Assembly: GCA_038496445.1 (NCBI GenBank) | Contig: JALMLS010000242.1 | Coordinates: 35,090 to 99,089, forward strand | Length of the DNA stretch: 64,000 nucleotides | Direction: 5' to 3' | From: Trichosphaerium sp. ATCC 40318 | Lineage: Eukaryota > Discosea > Flabellinia > Trichosidae | Part shown: positions 23,875 to 33,960 of the stretch, in pieces | Position numbering within the stretch: the first letter of the stretch is position 1 | Layout: each line of letters opens with the position of its first letter | Translations under genes and position numbers: made by a program | Notes under the pieces: generated by a model | Seen by the model: only the letters and a program-made list of their open reading frames with translations | Told to the model about the DNA's origin: nothing | Databases searched by the model: none

Positions 23875-26023
23875 TCATCTTCAGTTTTTCAGCTAAGTAC
23901 TGCTGTTTGCATTGGCGCTCTAGTTCTTTATACACTCTAGTTTCCTTTTTTTGTGTAAGTGGATTAGATCTTGTTGTTTGTTTTACTCTTATCAGCTTTA
24001 CTCTATCATTGCATGTGCATAGAGAAGGAAACTTTTTACATTTCTTGCAACGATTGTCAGCTGTACTTGAAATACAATTGAGGATTTCATTTAAAACACC
24101 TTTGTAGTCTATGGCATCTGCTCGTTGCAAACAACGTCTCCAATTGAAGGGAAGAACCCTTGCCCAAACCTTTTCTAGAGCTTCAGCGCGCACTCTTTTG
24201 AAAACCTGATTCCCCCTTGCGTGTGCCTCCAGAAAACCCTCATATGCTAAGTCGACTTTATCCTTGTTTTGTTTCGACATACAATAGTATGCCATCACAA
24301 AAATGAATGAGTACAAGTCATCCTTTGGTGTGTATGCATTACTGGAGAGGTACTAGCCCACGCTTCATACAATTGTGGAGCGAACATGAGACCCCCACTT
24401 AAACTAATTCGTCCAGTATCTGTTGTGGCGGCTCCCCAATCAATCAACATGTACCGTGGTTTTTCTTCTTTGCAAGTTGGTGGTAGTAGCATGATATTCG
24501 AAGTAGATATGTCTCTGTAGAAAATAAGAATGAGTTGTAAAAGGAATAGATAATATGTGGTTACTTGTGGATAACACCTCTACTGTGAACAATCTCAAGA
24601 GTTTCAATTATGTGTTTTGCAAGTAACTCAAAGTCAAACTCAGCGTCTCTGTAGCTTTGACAAATACAATCCATTGCAAATCCTACACCTGGGCTTCACC
24701 AACCTAAACAGCTTGAATAAAGTAGTATTGGTTGATTTGGAAAGAAATCGTTGATAAACACGTACAACTTTTGGAACACCAGGAACATCTTTGAGAAGAT
24801 GTAATATTCTCATTTCTCGATCCATTTTTGGCTTTATTGGGTCACCCTTATTAAAGTAATTCTTGAACGCAACATACTTTGGAGGATCATTGTTGGACAA
24901 GTATATCATGTAGACTGCTCCATGAGCACCTGTACCAAGCACTTTTCGAGGTACATACGCAAACCCATTGATTGTAAATACTTTCGAAATATATCCAAGA
25001 TCGCCAAGCTTGTAATTTAACAAACTTACCAAATGCTTTAGCCCTTCACCTGGAGCATCTGAATCAATTAAATCCATTTCGGGCGTCGAATAATACATGG
25101 GTTTGTATAGATGTCCTTGTGGCAATCTTGAAAAATTGAATTTTCTGATAATTTTGAAGTATTCCATACACAAATTCACGACGAGGTTGGGCTTTAAGGG
25201 TTCTATGCATGGCACTCCATATCATGCCTTTATCATGTGCGGTGAATGAAGCTAATAACACAATAATAAGCAACAAATAAACCAGTCATTTGCATACCGT
25301 TGCCTTCCAATATGTCCCAAGTTAACACGTGATGATACAATGTACAATCTCTTTCACGAATCGTTTTGAGTTGTGGTATGATTCGAAAACAATTTGGAAG
25401 AAATGATTTGGCATCTGGAACAACATTTGCACGAATATTTGGACAAATATCATCACGTGATAAAAATGATGCGAAATCAGCAGTGTATTTGTCAAGAGAA
25501 CATGATTTGAGCTTTAACATCATCAATTGAAATGTTTGACATGACTCAATGTATTGCTTAGACGTTTCAGGATGACAAAATGAGTGTTGATATTCTGTTT
25601 TCTCAGCAATGGAATGTGCAATGGCAGGATACCCTTACGAAAACAATTAGAAAAAAAAATCAAACAGTAAAAGGTCATACCTTGCATCGTCCTCTGCCTC
25701 AAGGATGTATCTCTCAATAAATTCAAGTACAGCTGCTCGTTCTCATTTTCCATCACTCTTTGGCGTTTGTGTTCGTATTCATTTTCTTCTTCAGCACAAT
25801 GCTGTCTTTTGTTTTGAAGAATTCGTAATTCTGCTTTTATTTCTTCAACTTCCTTGCTCAGTTTTTTTTTGAGCTCTTCAGATATGATACTATCGCCAGG
25901 TCTTTCGTTTTTGGCTTCTACTAATTCATGAGTTGAAACCTTGCTGTGTATTTCGGTTTGTTCAGTACCAGTGGTCTGTTTGTTGCAAGCATCAAACACC
26001 ATATCAATCATTTCTGCCGTCAT
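23875..26023 (-). pseudogene. Type A SAP/coiled-coil/kinase gene copy with three frameshifts
   Basis: FunK1/Crinkler-like kinase. The start at 26023 keeps only the end of the SAP-like motif (MIDMVFDACNK). A Glu/Lys-rich coiled coil follows (KKLSKEVEEIKAELRILQNK), then a conserved central region (KYTADFASFLSRDDICPNIR, TLYHHVLTWDILEGNG), Gly loop VLGTGAHGAVYMI, VAFK lysine, HKDISTSN (HRD to HKD), LIDWGAATT, and KKCKKFPSLCTC. Against the intact copies at 29927 and 33961 it has indels near 25100-25130, 24695 and 24340, each shifting frame. Unlike them it does not stop after SLCTC. It continues into a basic linker (ETRVYKELERQCKQQYLAEK) matching the N-terminal region of the type B gene at 37825, and then splices into the type B half. 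Confidence 0.7.
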
Positions 26024-27296
26024 TATGCTGTGCTAATAAAGTAAGCAAACAAGCGATTTAGAAAGTAGGTATTGCAGAAAACTGGATCTTAAATAAAATA
26101 CTGATAATTGCTTATACTGTAGTATGCACGCGCAGGTGCAGTGATTAAAGCGATTTAATTGTTGTGTAGATTGAAATTATTAAAAACAACTCAAAATAAG
26201 GTTTTTAGGTTTACGCCATAAGGACACGCACAAAGAAACCTGTTAGGCTAAAATTATCTATTATAAGACGTTTCCCGACTGTTCTAACTTGCTTGCTTCT
26301 GTGTACTTTAGCTGACTTGTCGAATTACGTAGAAGGTTGTTTACCTTTTTAAGTAAGGTCAGAACATCACACAAAAACCACCAAGGTTTTTTTCCAACGT
26401 TCTGTAGGCACATGCCTCTTTTGGAAACCTTAGTTACCACTATTTTAATGGAATGTGATTCGATGTTGGGGTTATCGGAATTGACCTGGAAAATCGACAA
26501 AAAAGATTACTGATAATCACGTTTTCATTAGTTCGTCGGTAGTCATAACCTGAACATTCTATGGCTCAATATTTGATAAAATGGATCCAGGTGAATCAAA
26601 TATTTGTGGCTTGTTACAATGTACTGAATGCTTATTGTGATTAGATTAGGCAAAAAAATGAGATTATCAATATTCTTTTTGGTCGATAATCCTCAATTCC
26701 TTCCTTTAGTTTACATTTGAAATATCCGCGCTGCATTGTTGTATTTATTAGGAGCAGTTGAGCATGAGCAGCAAGACTGGACACTTGTAGATATATCACA
26801 AAGTGCAAAATTCACAGATCTTAGGTTCCCTTGGAAAGTTTCAAATCCGTCAAATCTGACACATTAGGGAATGACACGTACGTCAGGAATTGACTCATAA
26901 TATTGATAGTGTCAAAGCCAACAGTTCTGGGATCTTAATAATTTGAACTTGCAGCTTTATTTGTCGACCTCATATCCACTCCCTCCTACACTGGCTAGTT
27001 GTTCATTCCCAACTATCTTATAGACAGCTATACTTCTGTATAGAGTTACACAAAGTTTTCAACGCCTACTGGTAAGCATGCGAGAAGTTTCGTTTCCGTG
27101 TGTTGTACCAGATCTCTAATTGCTAGTAAGATAGTAAAGACGCGCAGAATAGGGTTTTAAGCGCATTGAAAGTAAAATATCTCAACGCAATGCAAGTAAA
27201 TCATAACACGTATCAACTCAAACGGATACGCTGGTGGTTTTATTTAAGTATACAACGTAGGTTTCGTATCGAATACATATCTATAAGCGTGAGCAT
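26024..27296. other. Intergenic with type-A upstream repeat motif
   Basis: Contains TTTTTAAGTAAGGTCAGAAC near 26347. Close variants recur upstream of the other type A genes (about 33117, 36969, 37171). A minus-strand frame of 79 codons (26261-26500) follows a possible acceptor but shows no domain; I do not call it a gene. Confidence 0.4.
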
Positions 27297-27536
27297 TCAG
27301 ATTACTCTAGCACGCCAATTTCGCCATTCCCAGGTCGTGCAATAGCCCATTGCTTTTCCTGTAATCTGCCTCCACCACAAATTCCTGCAATTACGAGTGT
27401 AAAAAGGGCGATACCTACTCAAGCATATCCTTTCGTTGTTACTACAACAGCAAACAGGTGATCTTATGAAACTTTGCACCTCTACAGCAACAAAAGCGAG
27501 CACTACTAACGCAAGGAGAAGGTGAGCTAAGCGCAT
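27297..27536 (-). CDS. Small secreted cysteine-rich protein, 79 aa
   Basis: The start at 27536 gives a strong signal peptide (MRLAHLLLALVVLAFVAVEVQ). The mature part of about 58 residues has six cysteines (PVCCCSNNERIC, RNC, GYC) and many Arg and Trp residues (NLWWRQ, TTWEWRNWRARV). This architecture is typical of antimicrobial peptides, effectors or pheromone-like secreted peptides; I do not recognise a family. A 31-nt GTATCG..TGCAG segment inside could be mistaken for an intron but is too short, and the frame is open through it. It stands alone between the kinase cluster and the secreted gene at 28498. Confidence 0.6.
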   Translation of the reverse strand: MRLAHLLLALVVLAFVAVEVQSFIRSPVCCCSNNERICLSRYRPFYTRNCRNLWWRQITGKAMGYCTTWEWRNWRARVI

Positions 27537-28497
27537 TGTTGATAGTATTTTATGGCTAGAAAAGGGCGAAAACGACCCGATTTGACATCAAAGAAACCTA
27601 AAAAAGGAAGCGATCTTTCCCAACTAGCGCCTACCTAGAGAGAGTTAGTTAGTTATCATTGTTGGCCGCTACGCGTAGTAGATATTTACTTGACAACTAA
27701 AAGCAAAAGAACTGCTCTATCAAGGACATCCTGAGTTTAACTACGTGGGCCACAACGTTATACTAATTGCGTAAAAGTTTCATCATGCTGGGACTATTGG
27801 ACAATCTTTGCTGATTAGCGTTTGTTTAAGTGTGCAACGATGTTCATGAGCACTCCTATAACATTTGCAGCGCTTACACGTTTATCTATCTTTTATTTTT
27901 GTTCTCAACAATCGTTACAATTGACTGCAACAGTATACCCGCGCGTAGAGTTATCTATTTTTTAGGTTTAAAGCTGCGGAAAAAACCCTGGAAGCGACTT
28001 TAAGATCAAAACAAAGAAATATCTCGACAAGGCGACCTTCTAACATTGTGACCTTCCTCAAAACCTTTTCAATACCTCATGTTATACGTGATGGGGCGCT
28101 ATACTCTCACAGTGACGGACAAAATGAGTTTACGACTATAAGCCAAAGTCAACCACAAATTTGTTTTTGGAAGACTTCTAGTGCGCTAGTAGACTCCACA
28201 ACGACAAAAATCGGAGATTGATATGTCTATTTTGAGTAAGTCTAGAAAATTAGGGAAACGAAAGTAAATTTTTAATTAGTCGCTGCCACGTTAAACTGGA
28301 ACATACGATTCGATAAACTTGACATGCTTCGAATTGACTTGAACACCAAAAAAGGAAAAACTGCGTACTGTCTAAAACTAGCGTTACACACTCAATAACG
28401 AAGCGCAGGTACGTCTGACTTTAACGTCCTATAAAGCTATAACTCGCTAGTAAGTATTAACACGCCTTAGAAGCAATACAAGACAGTACAATTCGCT
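27537..28497. other. Intergenic between divergent secreted-protein genes
   Basis: No coding frame recognised. Presumably the shared upstream region of the minus-strand small secreted gene and the plus-strand gene at 28498. Confidence 0.4.
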
Positions 28498-29498
28498 ATG
28501 AAGCTTTTCGTATTTGCTCTTTGCTACATAGCTGTTATTCACTGTATTATCTCCGTTGTGGGCTGTACTGTAACGCCAGATACTGAAGTTGAAGACACAA
28601 GCAGCGCTGGCTTTACCGTTTGCGGTAAAAACCTTGGTACGTAAACAACAGCATTGTAACGCAGAAACACTCGAAACAAATAATCTCAGAAATTCGCGGA
28701 AAGGCTTGTTACGCTCAAGTGGCGATTGTAAATAAAATTGCGGGCATTGTAAGGTACCAATCTAGCAATGTAAATTAAGATGTCTCTTATTGCTATTTAG
28801 AACACAAATGCCTGGTTTTCTAGATAAAGCATCTATTGTTATTTCTGCTGGAGTGACAGGAGGCGTGTATTTTCATGGCTCAGGAATAGTATCAACTGCT
28901 GTAAGCAATAAACAAGCAGGATGCTATGTTACGCCTTCTGTTGGTGCGTTTTCTACACTATTTGTTTTAGCACATGTTTTGCGTCCTTTGTGCTAACCAT
29001 ATTTAGGTATAGGGTTTACAATGATAGCAGAACTACAACTAGGCATTGGTGTTATATGTAAACCTAAAGACTTAGAAGGTAGGTTTCTGATGAAACACAT
29101 TTGATACGCCTAACTAGTAAAAAATAGGAATGTTTATATCTGCAAGGCTGGAAAGTGACTATGCAGTTGGTTTTGGAGGCCGATATTATATATATCCATA
29201 TGCTGGAATAGACGTGTATTTGTCTACGGGTATAGGGTTCGAATTGGGAACTGAGATGGGATACACAATAGCATGGAAAAAACTTAAGTTGACGTCAAAA
29301 AAAAAACATGATGAAGCATCAGCTCGAGTCAAACAAATAAAGATGGAGGCACTACAAGAAATTGAAGAAGAAAACCGACAAATCAAAGAAAGGGAAGAAG
29401 AAGAAAGGAAAATGAAAGAAAGTGAGGAAGAAGAAGCAAGAATAAAAGAACAACATAAAGCCGATTCGTTTTGGTGTAAGCTCAAATTCTGCAATTAA
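28498..29498 (+). CDS. Secreted protein with Gly-rich core and C-terminal charged coiled coil
   Basis: Five exons are inferred. Exon 1 (28498-28638) encodes a signal peptide (MKLFVFALCYIAVIHCIISV) then GCTVTPDTEVEDTSSAGF. Following exons read KACYAQVAIVNKIAGI, TQMPGFLDKASIVISAGVTG ... CYVTPSVG, IGFTMIAELQLGIGVICKP, and a last exon from about 29130 (MFISARLESDYAVGFGGRYY ... YTIAWKKLKLTSKKK). The last 60 residues are an almost uninterrupted Glu/Lys/Arg helix (QEIEEENRQIKEREEEERKM) ending CKLKFCN. The alternating small and hydrophobic residues in the core suggest a beta-rich domain. I do not recognise the family. Exon borders before 29130 are approximate. Confidence 0.6.
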
Positions 29499-29926
29499 TA
29501 AACTATCAACTTACTTCCAATTGGATGGTGTCATACTACAATCTTGATTTTCTAGCTTTAGCTGATAGATATGGTAGATCCCTATTGTCCATTGGCTTCT
29601 ACAAACAATAAACACCCGATTGGAGGAGAACCTATCTCTTGGCTTGACCGTTTCGTCACGAAGCCTAACCCTTGTTTTATTAAAAGTTGCAGACGCAATA
29701 AAACAATCGCCGAAAAACCAAAAACTTTTCCGAGTACACTTGTAGTCATTGGGTAACCTCTAGCTGTTGTTACACCTCCAGGTTTAACATTAATTCGGCC
29801 ACCTCCCTTAGTCTAAAACGTCCGTAAAACCTGGTTTGTACAGCCATAAAAAAAAAGAGAACTTAAATTTGCAGTGCTTATCTTAAACTTGCAAAATGTA
29901 ACTGAAAAAAAAAAAGAAATTTGTTT
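29499..29926. other. 3' flank shared with the second type A copy
   Basis: Parts of this stretch (GTCATACTACAATCTTGA near 29529; the A-run followed by TTTATTCTCTGCTAAGACCG near 29925) recur near 33831 and 33950, just past the 3' end of the other intact type A gene. The duplicated unit therefore includes 3' flanking DNA. Confidence 0.55.
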
Positions 29927-32310
29927 TTATTCTCTGCTAAGACCGTATATGTTATCACACGTGCATAATGAAGGGTACTTTCTACAGCTCGTACAACATT
30001 GATCAATAGTACTTGAAATACAATTGAGTATTTCATTTAAAACACCTTTGTAGTCTGTGGCATCTGCTCGTTGTAAACAACGTCTCCAATTGAGGGGAAG
30101 AACTGTTGCCCATGCCTCTGTAAGTTCTTCAGCGCACTCTCTTTTTTGTGTTTCAGTACCCATACAATGGGCCTGTACAAAACTCCCGTATGCTGTATCA
30201 ATTTTATCCTTGTCACTCTTGGAAAGATAAAAGTATGCCATCACGAAAATAAATGAGTACAAGTCATCCTTTGGTGTGTATTTATGTTTCTTTTTTGGAT
30301 GTTCATCGATCCACTCTTCATACAATTGTGGAGCAAACTTTAGACCTCCACTTATACTTATTGGCGCATTCTCTGTTGTGGCAGCTCCCCAATCAATCAA
30401 CATGTACCGTGGTTTGGCTTCTTTGCAAGCTGGTGGTAGTAGCATGATATTCGAAGCAGAAATATCTCTTTAGATAAGAATGAGTTTGGCAAGGAATACA
30501 TGAGACACACCTATGAACAACACCTCTACTGTGAACAATCTCAAGAGTTTCAATTATTTGTTTTGAGAGCAATACAAAGTCAAACGGAGCTTTTTTGTAG
30601 CTTTGACAAATACAATCCATTGCAAATCCTACACCTGGAGATGTAGCGACCTAACAAGCTTGAGAATGATATGAGTATGTGACATAAAACGTACAACTTT
30701 TGGAACACCAGGAACATCTTTGAGAAGATCTAATATTCGCATTTCTCGATCCATCTTTGGCTTTATTGGATCATTCACATTCTCTATGTAATCCTTGAAC
30801 GCTACATACTTTGGAGGATCATTATTGGACAAGTATATCATGTACACTGTTCCATGAGCGCCTATACCAAGTACTTTTCGAGGTACGTACTCAAACCCAT
30901 TGATTGTAAATACTTTTGGATTGTATCCAAGATCGCCAAGCTTGTAATTTAACAAACTTACCAAATGCTTTAGTCCTTCACCTGTAGCGTTTGAATTGAA
31001 TAAATGCATTTCAGGTGTTGCATAGTGTGTAGTCTTGGATACAAAAGCACCTGCTTTGGCGATCTTAAAAAATTGAATTTTCTGATAATTTTGAAGTATT
31101 CCAAACACAACTTCGCGACGAGGTTGTGCCTTAAGAAGTTTGTTCATGTCACTCCATATCATTCCTTTATCATGTGCAGTGAATGAAGCTACATAACAAA
31201 TAATAAGCAACAGTTTATAACACTAAAAGTACATACCGTTGCCTTCCAATATATCCCAAGTTAACACATGATGATACAATGTACAATCTCTTTCACGAAT
31301 GGTTTTGAGTTGTGGTGTGATTCGAAAACAATTTGGTAGAAATGATTTAGCATCTGGAACAACATCTGCACGAATATTTGGACAAATATCATCACGTGAT
31401 AAAAATGATGCGAAATCAGCAGTGTATTTGTCAAGAGAACATGATTTGAGCTTTAACATCAATTGAAATGTTTGACATGACTCAATGTATTGCTTAGACG
31501 TTTCAGGATGACAAAATGAGTGTTGCTGTTCTGTTTTTTCTGCGATGGAGTGTGCAACGGCAGGATACCCTTACGAAAACAATCAGATACAGCTTGTAAT
31601 ATAAAGAACATATGATACCTAGCATTGTCCTTTGGCTCAAGGATGTATCTATAAATGAATACATTAATTGTAAGTACAGGTATGTGTTCTTGTTTTCTAT
31701 TGCTTTGTGGCGTTTGTATTCGTATTCGTTTTCTTCTTCAGCACAACGATGCTTTCTTTTAAGAGAATAAATTTGTTGGTTATGCTCTTCTTTCAGTTCT
31801 ATTTCTACTTCCTCCCTTATGTGGGTTTTAAGCTTGTTGGATAAAAGAGCTTCAATACGTTCTTGCATACTTTTCTCTCTACTAGTAGTATCTGGGGTGG
31901 AAACTATGTCTACTAGGTGTCAACACACATCTCTAACACATTCTTGGTCTGTACCTTTAGTGCGTTCGCTACAAGCATCAAATACCTTATCCACAACTGC
32001 TGCCTTGCGCAGCCCTTTTGTGATGGTGACATTGCACTGTGTTGCAATGGTTGAAAGCTCGCTGATGGAGAACTTATGTAGTTGTTTCTTTGATAAAGCT
32101 ACACTTGCAGTGTCCTATATACCAATTAGCACGTGACAGTACTAATGTGAAGCTTACTTGCTGATTGCCGCACGTGTTAAATACCAAATCTACAAGTGCT
32201 GTCTTAGGCAAACCATTTTTTACAGTGACATTACACTGAGTTGCAATTGTTGTAAGTTCCTTGATGTTGAATTTGTGAAATTGTTTCTTTTTTAGCAACT
32301 TTGTCGTCAT
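29927..32310 (-). CDS. Type A kinase: two SAP-like motifs, coiled coil, FunK1/Crinkler-like kinase (intact copy 1)
   Basis: Start chosen at 32310 (MTTKLLKKKQFHKFNIKELT) by match to the copy at 36405. Two consecutive SAP/HeH-like motifs (FNIKELTTIATQCNVTVKNG..K..LVDLVF and FSISELSTIATQCNVTITKG..K..VVDKVF) suggest DNA or chromatin binding. A coiled coil follows (EEVEIELKEEHNQQIYSLKR), then a conserved middle domain, then the kinase: VLGIGAHGTVYMI, YVAFKDYI (Lys), GVVHRDISASNI (HRD..N), MLIDWGAATT (DWG for DFG), FAPQLYEEW, PKDDLYSFIFVMAY. The C-terminus has CCTSCRKYPSLCTC and ends CDNIYGLSRE. Introns are GT-AG and in phase. Likely an active nuclear Ser/Thr-type kinase; substrate unknown. Residue motifs resemble fungal FunK1 and oomycete/fungal Crinkler kinases. 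Confidence 0.8.
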
Positions 32311-32582
32311 TGTGGCGCTACTCTTAATCAGTACGCAAGTCACATTTGAAAATAGTTGGTCACAAAGAAAAAAGAAAACTGTGCAAGGTAGTTGTTTTAG
32401 TGCATCGCGTAGAACAAACCGGTTTACAAAACGGTCTCTTCTTTTGCAGTATTGTCAATAAAAACACCTGAAAATGGTCTCACACAAGTTTTTACGCGGC
32501 CAATAGGCTAATTGTACTCAAATTGCAACTTCTAGCGCAACAAGACGCACAAGATCTTTTCAAGGAGTCTACACTCGTTTTA

Positions 32583-32915
32583 TTATATGGCTAAGCCACT
32601 AGCAGCACCAATTAATGCTTTGATTTCGTATTGAGCTGACTTATGCAGAGTTTTTTTTTTAACACGGCATGTTTCGGAGAAGAAAACTGAGAGTTTTATT
32701 CCTGCGAAAAAGAAGCTTCTTGACCAGCTGTCTGATTCCTCTGACTCTATGTGTGCACCTCGTACACATATATCTCTGTCAAATAAACCTTTGACGACCT
32801 TGCTCACCACCACCGCTGCGCTCCCCATCTTCCTGTTCTCAAACAAGTGTGTTTGGGGGGTTCTACGTTCTGGCTGGTAACTTGGTTGTACCAATTTAGG
32901 CCAAACACTGTCCAC
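32583..32915 (-). CDS. Uncertain small ORF upstream of type A copy 1, 110 codons
   Basis: An open frame with no recognised domain (KMGSAAVVVSKVVKGLFDRD ... SRSFFFAGIKLSVFFSETC). It lies in the same orientation as the type A gene, 270 nt upstream. It could be a small gene or chance; the corresponding place upstream of the other copies does not show an obvious equivalent. Confidence 0.2.
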   Translation of the reverse strand: MDSVWPKLVQPSYQPERRTPQTHLFENRKMGSAAVVVSKVVKGLFDRDICVRGAHIESEESDSWSRSFFFAGIKLSVFFSETCRVKKKTLHKSAQYEIKALIGAASGLAI

Positions 32916-33960
32916 GTTATATACCCTGTATATATTCTACTACGTTGTCGCTGGTCCACTAACTGATAGGTTTTCTGGCCCAGTAAGTTTACTTTTTCTT
33001 AGTCCTAATCGAGACCAAGTGCACTCCAATTTCATGACTTGCCAGAAAAGTGTTTATAATTTTTGTGACACTTTCGTTCTTAGCTTCGGAGTTGGCTGTG
33101 TGAAGTGTGTCACCTTTTTAAGTAAGGTAAGAACACGATGTTATAGTGCATTGTAGCTTGCTAACATGTACCCACAGCAGTAGTTTCAGTTGACAACCTT
33201 TTTTTTTCGGTACTCCATGAAATCATTTCTAATAGTCTATGTAATCGCTAGAATAATTCCCATTTCCAAGAGCTGACATTACTTAACGAGGGCACTTCTA
33301 AGTGTGACCTAACCAAGGATTACTGTACCAGGCATGGTTTCTGAATTGTATTTAGAAATAGACAAAAGCGATTTGAGGCTAAGGTAAACAGACAAGTTCA
33401 TAAATAGGATGATAACAGAACACTCGAATATATCAATTGGATACAAAATGAAGATGCAAACAGATGGACTTCAGACAGATCTAAGCGCCACGTTCAATTG
33501 GACTATACAGGAGTTATCTGAACAAAATAGTTTGATAAGATCACAGATGAATACACCGCGTTTGCAATTAGGAAGTGAGTCGAAGAAATCCTGCCAGACG
33601 GTACAATTGTATTGAGCATTTATACAACCTAGTGTCCCTATCATTCAAGTTTGGCCAAAGTATCAAAGTGCAGGACCTTGCAGGAACTAGTAGATCTGTA
33701 CGATCGCTGTCAGCTATGCTAGTTCTTGGAAGAGTGCAATGTGAATCCAGAAACAGATGCCGGCAAGGCTCCAATAACATGAATCAAACGTTGGATCTGC
33801 TAGTTGTAGCTAAACTGTCATTTCTGGAGTCATACTACAATCTTGACTACCTTTATGCGACAGGTATGGTTCAAAAAAGAAGGTTGTTTGCGGTGCAAAT
33901 CTAAACCTGCTTTGTACATCTGTAGCAAACGTAGCTGAAAAAAAAAAGAGAAAATTGGTT
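32916..33960. other. Region between type A copies; duplicated flanks, possible gene remnant
   Basis: Near 33080-33200 lies a block (CTTCGGAGTTGG, then CCTTTTTAAGTAAGGTAAGAAC) repeated near 36930-37050. A plus-strand stretch at 33409-33904 has overlapping open frames (e.g. EQNSLIRSQMNTPRLQL; NMNQTLDLLVVAKLSFLESY) but frames change without clear splice sites. It may be a decayed small gene; no domain seen. Confidence 0.35.

Noticed and set aside
27380-27412. 31-nt intron inside the small Cys-rich gene
   Set aside because: Shorter than any other predicted intron (minimum about 41 nt) and the frame is open through it.
33409-33904. Plus-strand gene between the type A copies
   Set aside because: Open frames switch without good splice sites and part of the DNA is duplicated 3' flank of the kinase gene.
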